Below, in pieces: positions 1 to 12,400 of a stretch of 64,000 nt of DNA (the first letter of the stretch is position 1; each line of letters starts with the position of its first letter). The notes under the pieces were generated by a model. That model was not told the DNA's origin. It saw only the letters and a list, made by a program, of their open reading frames with translations, and ran no database searches. Source of the stretch: Ophthalmolycus amberensis (Eukaryota; Chordata; Actinopteri; Perciformes; Zoarcidae); the NCBI GenBank assembly GCA_024529925.1, contig JAFEUB010001059.1, forward strand, positions 1 through 64,000, in the 5' to 3' direction. The position numbers and the translations under genes were made by a program.

Positions 1-339
1 CATCTTGGTCCCGCAGATATGCTCATGAATATTGATACAAGTAGATGGACTTAAACACTGATGGTCGAAAACAAAATATTTTTCAACATAGAATATGAAC
101 CGCTAAAGGAGACGGCCATGTAAGTGGGCATCGGATCAGAAATCCCACAAGGTGGAGTGTTGGAGGTAAAGGCCTCCAGTGTCATGCGCTCATATTGTAT
201 CAATCATAAAGGGATCTTTACTCTAGAGCACTTTGAATTTCATTCATGGAGAAATCTAAAGGAACGTTCACGTTCTGCCCCCGCGGCTAATGTATGGCAG
301 CTTCCAGCCAGAGTCCTGAATAAAAGAGAGATGACTCAC
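1..339 (-). other. astn1: Partial astn1 intron downstream of E11
   Basis: Starts with donor GTGAGTCATC directly after E11. No exon is visible in the remaining 339 nt, so the next EGF-like and later exons are beyond the window edge. Confidence 0.8.
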
Positions 340-490
340 CATGCATCCGGTGGAGTCCAGCTTTCGGTCCGATATGCAGCGGAAGTTGCGGCTGCAGCCT
401 CCGTTGTCTTTGGTGCAGTCTCTGACGGGCCCGAACGAGTCGAGGAGCACCTCCAACGAGTCGAAGGACGAGCTGATCATCAACTCCTCT
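340..490 (-). CDS. astn1: astn1 exon E11: EGF-like repeat
   Basis: The acceptor is ggctttaacag then A GAG GAG TTG. The 151-nt exon encodes REELMISSSFDSLEVLLDSF, then GPVRDCTKDNGGCSRNFRC and ISDRKLDSTGCM, ending in phase 0 with donor ATG|GTGAGTCA. The spacing C-x6-C-x5-C with the following CISDRKLDSTGC is an EGF-like module that would be completed by the next exon, outside the window. An open frame on the opposite strand (124-546) is a shadow of this exon. Confidence 0.95.
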
Positions 491-3400
491 CTGTTAAAGC
501 CGAAATGAGTGACAGAAAAAGGAAAGGAAAGAGGATCCTTGTTTAGTTGTGTTTGTGTGTTATTACTACTGAGGACTGATTTGAGTTTTCAGCGTACAAT
601 GCGTCATTTATTGAGGCTTGCTGGGTAGATGGACTGTCGGTGCACATCCAACAATGATGTCATGGCGAACTGACACACCGCGGAGCACACCTCTACATCA
701 CTGCAGCAACGTGACGAGTTAAACCACTGAAGGTGAACAAAACTTTTGTTACAGACGATTTCATGATCAGACTTTCAGAAATACGTCCATTTTGGTGGAC
801 TTAGGCACACCGTTACATTGTGTACATTCGATCCAGTTAGTTTTGCTTTCACATTGCAAAAACTAAAGAACTCCTCTTGACATAACTGCATCCTGCCGTC
901 ATCACCTACGTAATTAGCATTGATTGGTGAGTGGACGGGCTATCATGCCTCTTCAAAGTCAAAGTTCAAAGTTCAAAGTTTGCTTTATTGTCAATTCCAC
1001 AATGTACTGAACATACAGGGGAGTTGAAAAGACGTTTCTCTCTAGTCCAACATATAACATAAAGTGAGTACAGTGCAATAGATTAAAAAACGTTAAAAAC
1101 ATTAAAAAACATTTTGACAATATATATAATAAGAGAAAAAAACAAAAAAGCTATCAATCTGTATTTAGCAGCAGTTGGACATGGGGAGTCTTAAAAGAGA
1201 GGAGGGAGAGATTTCAGAGAGTTCAGCTTCCTAACAGCCTGGTGGACGAAGCTGTTTGAGAGTCTGGTGGTGCGAGCACGGAGGCTCCGGTATCTTCTCC
1301 CAGAGGGCAGGAGGCTGAAGAGACTGTGTGAGGGGTGGCTGGAGTCGCGCACAATCATGGTCACTTTGCGGGTGAGGCGAGTGTCATATATGTCCTGCAG
1401 GGAGGGGAGTGAGGCACCAATAATCCTTCCAGCTGTGTTCACTATGCGCTCTTGTATCGTCTCTCTCTCTTATCACTATTTTTATCCTCTGAGAAAATAA
1501 TTGAAGAGTGTCAGAATTGTTGTGCATTCTTTTCCAAAAGGCTTTTTATAAAGTCGTCACATCAAATGTCAAAGAAAAACTTTTTCTCTTCCCCGATTTT
1601 GTTACCACGGCTCATTTAGTGTTGTTGCGTTCTTTTGCCTTTTTCCATTTCTGATAGCAGCCTGCCGGAACCTACTGTAATTATGTGGAAGGTCCTAACC
1701 ATCTGATACATGTACAACTATGGTTCAAGTTGGTCTGGACCAGGACCACCTCTATTAGTCAGACCGAGGTCCGGCTGTTTGGTCCTGACCATAGTCCAGG
1801 GGAGGTTTCATACCTGTCATTTTGGTTTGGATCAAAATTACTGGTCTGGACCAAACAAGCCGTGCTGTAGCTCCACAACAGAGATTTGTGATCATGAAAC
1901 AGGAATTGTTTTGTGAACTGATTAGTGGTATAGCACACTATATCACATAAGCTTGGTCAGCTACTGTGTTTGGCTAGTTCTCCAGTTAGGGTCAGTTTCC
2001 CAGTAATTCACACAGTAACACATAACCAAGCTTTTAGCACCAGTGATTTTCTGGTCAAACCGGGTACGAAGACTACTAGTTTGTATCAACAGTATTTTTT
2101 TTTCAGTTTGTCTGAGGATTTGTTCTTTACATTCTTATGGACTGTCTGTTGTGTTTTTTATGTACAGACAGTGTGTGCCTACTGACCAAGAACATCTATT
2201 TTCACAGTTAACAGTTTGAACAGATGTCTAAAGGCTCTTAAAGGTTCTGTTTATTTTACCAATTCTTTCATGAGCACAGTAAAAATCCATCGTATATAGC
2301 AACAGATAAAAAAAGCCCCATTTCCCCTTATCTAATACCTGGACAACGCTTAAATTGAAGTCAGATGTTGATGTTGATGAAAATAGTGGGAGGAAGGGTT
2401 CGAAATTTTTTTCGCACAATTGTCCCTTAACGTCTCTGGCACCATAACGTTGTTTGCCATGAGGAACGCCACTTGGCTTGTAGTCTTCATATTATAAACG
2501 TGGGTAACGGTGGATTGTCTCCCTCTAATTTTCTTCAAAACAAGCATTCATTTGGTTATCTTTCCCTTCTTCTTGGACAAAGCAGTGCATAAGCTACCAA
2601 CTGGACTGGAGTGTGGAACTAAACCGGAGCATGGGCAGTCGGCGCTCTTGCAGATGCGTACAGGCCGCACTTTGAGCTGCACGTGGATGGGGCATGGGGT
2701 CCTCGTGGACATGGACACTGTGGACCCTTACAGACATGCGGACGTGGAAAGTATAATTTGGAAATGGTGTTGCAAGTTATATCAACTTCAAACAAGATAT
2801 TGAGTGAAATCCAGTAGTTCATTAGTAATGCCTTCCTGTCAGCAACATGCTTCATTGAAGTTGATTCAGATATCACATTTCTTGAGATCATGTTTCATGT
2901 GTAAGAGCGAGGGGCGTGCTCCCTCAACATTGTGCTCATGCTGTGACATCCTGCTCTCTATTTCACCTATTGAAGAGATTTCTATTTTCATGAATTACAA
3001 ACACCTGCATGTTTAATTAATTCTGTGCAATCACGGCACAATTACTATGCAAGGTAGTAGACTTGCGAGATGAAAGGCGCCATGAACCCCTCTGCTCTAA
3101 CCTCGCTCTGAGCAGCCACTATGTGTTTCGGTGGTTTTGGCGTTCCCCGTAAACCTCTTGCAAGGTCAAGAAGCACATCAGCCAATAGAAGGACAGCAAT
3201 ATACGCGTTTGGGATCGGTGGAGATGAAGAGCAAAGCGGAGAGGACCTCAGTGTTTTCCCACAGAGGAAAAGTGCTACTCGTGCTAAACAAGAACTCGTG
3301 GAATAGCATCGCCATGAACCTTGTCTTGGTAAAGAACGTGGTGACCTCTCAGGCACTCATTGTTTTCCCCCACCAAACTCCCTGCACTCCTCTACTCTCC

Positions 3401-6400
3401 CCATGAGAAAAGACAGCAAGTTCCCTTTCCCTTTCACAGTAAACGTGATGGTATCTTACAAACCAATTCTTCTTTTATAATTGCCCATTGCTTTGTTGTC
3501 ATTTATTCAGAGGGGACCTATTGAACAGAGCCTCGGCAGATGATGAAACTCAGAGCAAGTGTGAATGCTAAATAATTTTGGAACTGCAATTACAGTCGAG
3601 ACACATCCAACGGTTGTGTGCAACGCAACATACCAATAAATATCAAGCAAAAGGAAAAAAAGCCATGTTTGGTTTCTCTTCGGTGAAGCTACTGCAACAT
3701 TCATCACATCCCAGAATACGGAAGTGCTGGATAGATTGGTTATCATTCACTGCGGTCCTTAGAGCCTCACTAAAATATCTTAGGTTTGTCCTAAGGGGGT
3801 CGGATAATATCTACATGTTTTTTTTTTCTTTGTGTTAGATCCTGGGGTACTCCTGGCCCGATACGGGGCTACTTACTGACGCAGCTCTCTGTTAAAAGAT
3901 TGTCGAGCTGGTGTTCTGGCGAGGGAACTCGCCTGGCTCCGCTCACTGCCGTTACTTCCGACGTCTACCCTGCTTCCTCCGGTCTGAGCGCGCTCGGCCG
4001 AGAGGCCAGTCCTGGCCCCGGGCGCTCCTACCAGTCGCGTCGGTTATGGCAGCTTCCCTATTATGATTCCGTGCTCTTGGTAAATGCCAGGTTAGGTTTT
4101 AACGGCTAGGATTACTGTCTAAAACCGTAAGGGATTGTTAAGTGGATTCGGTCTCTAGGATAACCTTACAGAACTCAGTTGTTAGACATACAATAGATTT
4201 AACCTTTTACTGCCACGAGGAACTTCTACTACTTAGGCAAATCAATGCTCTTGAGAATATTACTTTAAATTCAGATTAGATATTTATTGCAGGTTATAGT
4301 TGGTTAGTTAGCAAGGGTTAAGCTACAGCTCACATATCATGTTACTACACTTGATTAGATTCGTTATAATTTTCTTCTTAGATTATACTCATTAGTTTTC
4401 GGATGCCGAGACGGCTCGGTTGGAGCTGGACTTCAAAGGTTCGATGAAAAGGTTCTTTTGGAGTTGTTTTAGGAGCGAAGGTCTGGCCAGACCCTCGGAT
4501 TCCTCCTGCTCTCGCAGCGGAGTTCGGCCAACAGTCCTCAAGGCTCAGTACAAAGTCTTTCTAGGGCTGCTGTTTTCCTCCGGTGTTCAGTTGTTAAAAG
4601 TCGAGCAGTGGGGAGAGGAAAATCTCCGTCTTTCAATCGTTGTCCACGAACAGCGGTCTTCTATCCGTGAACGGAGACGGAGTCCTCGAATACTTCAGTT
4701 GCGATCGTCCGTATCTTCTTCTCTGAGCGTCTTGACGGCCCATGCAGAAATCCCGTCTTGCTGTTTGCAAGTTACTTCTTTTATAACACTTTTGGGCTGC
4801 CTCTCGCGTCTCTCCCCCCTCTTCCTCAACACGGCCTCCCTCAGTCCATGATTAACATGACATCATTGATTTGGTGCATGTGCTTCGAAAAGTACCTAAC
4901 TTTTGCGTGTGTGTGCATGAGGAAATCACCCCAACTTCCCTGTCTGGGCGCTTACTTAATCAAGCTCTGCGCGTGTCTGGGTGTTCAACATCTGTTGCAC
5001 TTCCCCTTTTCCTACACTCACACATTTCTAACACAGATTAGTTATCATAATCACAGTTACAGTTGTTATAATCAGTTAGTTATTATAATCAGTTAGTTAT
5101 TATAATCAGTTACAGTTGTTAATCGCTTTATTCAGCACGCGCTTGCTTTTAAAACACTTATTAGATTTTTCTCTCCTTCTCTCTGCAGCCGTTATTTTCT
5201 TAAGGCCTGCACTCAGCTCACTTCCTCTTTCTCCGTACTTTCTACACACAGACTGCACTATACTCAGATACACATATTATTATTATTATCAGGTTTACAT
5301 TTGTTAAATCACTCTATGTATTAAACATTCGTTATGTAACGATCATACACTTTATCTTTCGATTACACTTTAACTATTGATTTCTGAGTATATGCTTTAT
5401 GCTTTTTATATCCTGACCTTCCCCTGATCGTGTAGTATGTATCCAAGGCGGCTTTCTCTGTGAGCTCAACTCTTCTCGACATTTGGCAGCATGAATGTGT
5501 GTGAGAGACATATATAGTGTCCAACCCACACCTCCCTTTCCAAGCGAGTGGAAGAACCTGCAGTGACCTTCAGGTGCATCAGCACCACCAAATGTAAGCT
5601 GCCCCTTCAGTGTAAAATCGTGAAAGTCCCTTTCTAGGGCCAGTGTTTTCGTTTGTCCGATTTGGGCTCTTGTAGAAACATGGTGGTGCAACATGGCGGA
5701 CTCCGTGCATGGTTTGATGCTAATGGATGTTCCAGAGGGATGAATGGTTAGGGTTCAGGTAGCCTATTGCATGTAAGTACATGTAAGTACATGTGCAAAA
5801 CCGGGCCAGCGTCCCTCCGGACCATCCATCCTAGCATCAACCCTGTGGGAGAGGACCAATAGATGGTCCTTCCAAGGGTACATTCTGCTCAGAGCTTGTA
5901 TTTCTTGGGTAAAAAGTGTCAATGCTCCACTAATGCTGTCTCTAGAGAAATGGTCAAGGAGTTACCAAAAATATTTGGATTCATCAGCAGGAGACGATGA
6001 AGTTCTACAGGATTTTAAAAGTAAATCCGGCAACTAATTGTATAAATATCTTGACACAAACTCTTTCATGTATGTATCATTACAACGACTTGTATATTCG
6101 CAGTCCTAGGACTTCTTGTTTCCCTTTTTGAATGAAGAATACAGGCTACTGCCACCTACTGGTATGGAGAGTCATTTCCCCTCACGCAGGCACAGAACGC
6201 ATGTGGTAGCTGGCTGTTGGCTGAAGTCTTTGCAGTATGTTCGAGTGCAACTTTTTGGCCAAGACAGTGAGGCAATGCAACAGTCGGCCTTTGTCACCGC
6301 TAGTTTTTTAACGTCGGTTTGGTGTGTTTGGGAATTTAGTCATTAGCTTGATTCCATCTGCATTATTGGACCTCAAAGTGCAAGTAAGGGAAGCAGAGCT

Positions 6401-9400
6401 TATAGTACATGTAGTTTTCCTTTGCCCAGGAAGGGGTCGCTTTGCAAGGCTAGCTAACCAGAGCAGGGAAGAGTTAGGTGACCTTCCACTTGTTTGGTTG
6501 AAGGATGTGGCCATACTGTACAGATTGCATTTACACCTATCGATGTCTGATCAGCAGATAGCTGAAATCAATGTCAATCATCAATCTGATGGGTTCTTAG
6601 CCGTGATGTAATACCCACATGCCACGGCTATGACGACTTATTATTTGGCACATTCAGAATCCCTCCATTCAAAACCTTTTTCGACATCACGACGGGCCGA
6701 ACAACGCCTCTTAGCTGGGAAAAATCCCAACAATGCCTGTGGTGGGCTATTGATCATTCATACCACCTTGAAATAATCTATATCCGTCTGCAAGAGAAAT
6801 GCTTGTTGTGCTACAAACATATTTGATTTAAAATGGGAAGAAAAGAAATATAACGTATCATTTTGACAACCTATAGGGCGTGCTTAAAATCATTGGGCAC
6901 TAAGCATTACCTGGGATATATTTAACATTTTGTCACAGACAGCTGTCTGCAGCTGAGAGAGGTAATACGCCTTAATTATGGACACCATTAACATGGATAG
7001 CAAACAATGAGAGGGCTAGAAGTACATGTGCGTCAAAACAAGCCGTACAAAGAACCATTCATTCATTTGCCACTGAAAAGTACCACCAACGGTTTAAATG
7101 CCAAGGTTTCCCTGCAATCTCCTCACATTATCTGGAAATTGAGTTCAGAGCGGAGTGGAAATTACCATCAAAAAGGGGCAGAAATAAACTAAGATTTTAA
7201 TGTAAAGGTATTTATAAAGATTGCTGCTCTGATGTGTTTGATAAGTGGTTTTTTTTTTTCAATAATATCGACTCAATTTGCTTTTATATTAAGCAGAAGC
7301 AAAGGGGAAATGGAATATGGAGTTTTCAATTAGCGTATTTTGTCTCGCAGCTTAAGATATAAGAAAAGCATGAATAATACAAATGTTTATAACCACCGGG
7401 ATAGAAGTCTTCTGTATACAGGCTCACGGCGACGCAACAAGAGCACTAATAAACACACTGGGGAAACAACAAAAAACACCAACGATGATTCCTCATTCAG
7501 TCATAACTGCCATGAAGTCAGCTTATCAAGGGAAGGAAGATCAGGGCTAATCACTACTTATCCATCTGCCAGGGAGCAAGAGAGTGACAAATGATCATCA
7601 AACGTGGGGCAACGCGGCTCAAAAGCAGAGTAAATCGGCAGCTTCAAGATGCGTTAGCAGTGTTTCCTCGTGACCTCCGGGGAGAGCTGCACACAGCGCT
7701 CATCAGATCCCAGATCAGAGGGAAATGAGTTATTTACACAGCGTCTTGGAAAAGCTGCCAAATGAAAATGAAATGCTGAAAAAGATGGGGGGATTGGAAT
7801 GTGTAAACATGGCGTGGGGGGGGTAGAAAACTGCCAAACCGTACACCAGAATGTAATTAATTTACAGATGATGCGGTAGGTAACAAAGAGAACTTTAAAC
7901 AAAGAGGATTCAACGACAGAAAACACATCCAAGAACGGTGTTTGTCAGATATTGAAGAGGTGAGGAAACAAAAGGAAACAGTGTTGCCATGACTGTATCT
8001 ATCGAAGCCATTATCATAAAGAACGTTGAGAAATAAAGATCATTTGAAATGACATCTGAATTTCAATTGTTCTTTTATTGCCACTCATGACATTTTTAGC
8101 CATCGCTATAATAGTTTCAGAATGATTTGTTAACCTCGGTGGCGGCAGTAGCTGCGTCTGTTGCATGTCTATAGGCCACGTGTGTGTGTGTGCACTTCAG
8201 CCCTATGTGTGTAAGGCCCAACACAATTTAGTTGCATAATTTGAATTTCCCCAATGACAATTTAATAAAGTAGTTCTTCTTCTTCTTCTTCTTCTTCTGG
8301 GTTTATGTGCAGTAAACTAAATGAGACATGTGTTTCCTAACTTGGGGTTTGGGAACCTGCATGTGTACCCAGCACAGATCTGAGGGGTATCAAGGAAACA
8401 GAATGTATTATGTTTTATGGACTTGTAAATAGTTAATGCTTCAACTTTTGGGAATCAATGCTCTAGAATCTATATTTTAAAAAAATAGATATGTTAAAAT
8501 CTTCTTTGTGATTGTTTTTTATACTCATTTTATGTATTTAAAAGACTGGTTATCTTTAAATCCGCATATTACCAATCTGTCAATCACAGGATAAAACATG
8601 AATTTGAGAACTCAAGTTGTTTAAAGTAGCAGTTTGAATCGATCACGGACACACAGCAGGAGCCCCGACACAAAAGAATATCTCATCATAACCAACAGCT
8701 GGAGATTTATGACTTTTATTTTCCTCTGATAATGTAGCCTTTTGTAGTTTATGTTTTGATGCTGTATGCATTGCCAATCATATACTATTTAAAGACATAA
8801 TGGACATTTCATTTCATTTACAATAATGACACCATCGGCGTTTGGAAAGTGAAGGCTCTGTTTACGGCACGACGCAAGTGAGTCAGGGAGGCTACACATT
8901 AGTCAACCATTGCGCAACCGAAACAGGAAGAAGATAGCGCTTTATCTTTTTTAGCATACACTCAGAAGAGGACTGTGATCACTATGAGCAGCTTTGGGAA
9001 TGTATGTATAAAATACATTATTGAATATATTTCTTGCTTTTTCTTCGGAAAAGTCGCTTATTTGATGCTTTGTTTTTACATAAGTCGTTAAAAGGGTTTG
9101 AAAAGTTGGTAAACAGGGGGAGACAGTCCCCAAGTTGGCAACACAGTGCAGTGTTGTAAGGTAGTTGTTAGGCTCTGAGGGAAAATGGAAATTGATAGAG
9201 GCTACAACTTCAAAAAAATCAAATAAAAAATCATCTGATCATCAATCATCTGAAAATGAATCAACCTCTGTAAGAGCCAAGTTATTAAATTCGTCCCTTT
9301 CCCCGATGGTATCCAAGCTCGGCCTCGCTTTTTTCACTTTTAGGATCATAGTGTATAGCTATGTCCTTTGGAAGGTTATGAGTATAAGTAATAGTACACC

Positions 9401-12400
9401 TACATACAGCTCTATTTGACTCTGAATGGAGCATCATTTACTAAATGAACATCATGCTGTATTGAAGAAGACTTGAAACTAGAGATTGAGACCATAAACT
9501 CATGTTTACAATGTTTACTGAGGGAATAAATCAAGAGAGAAGTAGAGTCACTTACTCATAGACTTCTATACAACCAGAGGAGTAGAATAACCAAGTTATT
9601 AAATTCGTCCCTTTCCCCGATGGTATCCAAGCTCGGCCTCGCTTTTTTCACAGTCATCCTTTCAAATCCAGTTTACAGACTCGTACAAAACACGTAAACA
9701 CATAATGTGTTGTGCATTAACTGTGACTGTAGATCGTACAAAGTCACAGTTGGGGAGAGAGCTTGATGTCACTTTGAATCACTTAAGTTACAAGGAATGC
9801 AACTTTTGTCTGTCATTCATCAGTTTTTTATGACCTCACCTTGAACTACCTCTTCAGGGGTCTTTCAGGAGAGCAGGGATTCCTCTGGCCCCCACTAACT
9901 CCAACACTGAAAGAACTTTAAACTTTGACTCATTCACCGTGAAGAAAACAGGCAACAAGGAATGATGGTGAAGGACACCCTGCTACGTGAAAGTGACACT
10001 AACAATGCCTGCAATAGCAGGTGTGTTTAAGTGCACTTTTCGTTGGGGCTCCTTTTTGACGGTTATGTAGCCACTGTTCCTACGGTGAAAAGTCTTACAT
10101 TAGTCAACTCTACCTGACCGCACAATCACAAGTCAGACTTTATGGAGGACTGATATGTTGATGAATCCACAGCCTCTGACTGTACTGCGTCAGAGCGCAG
10201 GGAGGCTACACATTAGCGTTCACTGCGAGAGAACACCACCAAGCTGCTGCAGTGTAACCACACATCAGGCTGGTCGGTTATAACTCCATGTTCTGCTGTT
10301 GATGAGGGAGACGTCCGGTTACCAGGGCTCACAGCCTCTCCTCCAGTTTTCTTGATAGAAAATGTTGCCTCTTATGTTTTAAACTGATTGCAGTGCAAAC
10401 GCTGTTGTGTAACATTGTATATACTTTCCGGCAGCGCTACACACATTTCATTATCAATGTCAAAAATCAAGAATATTAATCGAATGTAATCGCACATAAG
10501 TGGCAGATTGTTTTTTTATCGGTAGCTATGAAGACCTACAGTTGTCACGGCGAACTCAATCTTCAAATATGATGAGGTGTGATGTTAAACTCACACACTC
10601 CTGAGATGATTAGCTTGAAAACATTGTCTACTGAACACAGTCTCCTGGAGGCATCGCATTGAATCCTGCTCTTCCGATCTGCTTCATGTCATCGTACTCT
10701 TGTTGTGGGACTACTTTTATACCTCAGTCATCCGAGGGCTCGGAAATTTGCCAGGGGCAGTGAAAACCAAAAAAAACCTCCTTGAGTGCCCACATGCTCA
10801 TGAGAAAAGATGACGGGGATATTCATTTGAGCGAGACTAATTTCACCTGACAATCGTTTTCACAGGGCAAGTAACCGTGGGGCGAATTAGGGCAGGATCT
10901 GACACGGTTGTGCGCACTAACTTGTTGACAGGGCATGTTCCAGCATACACGAAAAGACAAATCCCCACCACTAATTACATTAGTTCTGCCAAACGAAGCC
11001 TGTTCACACAGACTTCTTTGCTCCAGCGTAATACTGTCATACTACCTGCAGTCACGTTAACTCTCTTGGTGATCCAGAACGATGCTGACCACCGAGTAAA
11101 GTAGGATCATAGTGTATAGCTATGTCCTTTGGAAGGTTATGAGTATAAGTAATAGTACACCTACAGCTCTATTTGACTCTGAATGGAGCATCATTTACTA
11201 AATGAACATCATGCTGTATTGAAGAAGACTTGAAACTAGAGATTGAGACCATAAACTCATGTTTACAATGTTTACTGAGGGAATAAATCAAGAGAGAAGT
11301 AGAGTCACTCACTCATAGACTTCTATACAACCAGAGGAGTCGTCCCCTGCTGGCCGTTTTGAAAATAATGCAAATTAATCGCAATTCCGACACAATGATT
11401 TAACAAACGTAACCATTGTCAATAAAAGTGCAGCTTCAGAATGCTACTGATAGACAAATTCAAAGTGGTTTTACCACTTTTTTTTTTAAACTAGTTTTCA
11501 TTTCTTCCAGCTGTGAGCCACACCTCCTTTCCTTTGGGAAATGCATTGTGGTAGAATAATGTCATCAATAACTCATATTTTCATAACCTGTAGTCTGGTG
11601 GCTTTTAACAGGTGGTTTGATCCGGCTCAACTAGCATGATAAAAATGATGATTTTGTAATTTCATCCAGAGGAAGTGGATGAAATGAGATGTATAGTATT
11701 ATGAGTATTATATAGTATATTTAATATGTTCAATTCAAATATTTGAACACATTAAAGAGCTAAAAGAACAGAAATTGATATAAAAAACATGAGAAATAGA
11801 GTACATCTGCTGACTACATCTACCGACAACAAACTTGATCTGACGGCTTATCTAATTTCATAGACATCCAATCATTCGGTTTTCTTTTGAATTACCTTGC
11901 ATTAACCAAATATTAGCTGTTAAAAAGTAACAGAGGGACAAAAAGGAAGAGTGCCCCCCCCATCATGACGTGGCTTTTACAAAGAAGTCTTCTTCTGGAC
12001 CAAAGTTCTGGAACGAGCAACACCCCGCTCCTTTAGCCCCGCCCCTTTGCGAGCAAAAAAAAGGCTCAATTATTCCATTGCGTCTCTGCCGTCAGCTGAG
12101 TCCAGTTTAATTCTGCAGCATTGTTCTGGCTCACATACGGCCCTCGCTGCAACCCAGAATTCCAAAAAGCAGATTTTCTTTGGAGGAGTTTAACAATCGA
12201 AATGCTCTCCATTGCTTTCTTCTTCTATATGTTTTATTTACTCTGGCTTCTCTGCGTCTTCATAATTGATTTTGTGTTGGATGTTAGAGTTTCATTACCC
12301 GCTGAATCATGACCGCTAAGACCTCAGCATCAACCTCACAGGGCCACTTAAGACTCACTGCAACAATAGCAAATAAAAAATGAAATGCTGATTAAGTGAG

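Noticed and set aside
124..546. 140-residue open frame on +
   Set aside because: Opposite-strand shadow of exon E11, which has good splice sites and clear homology.
8951..9419. Two short open frames on opposite strands
   Set aside because: They overlap the locally duplicated repeat area, are short and have no similarity that I recognise.
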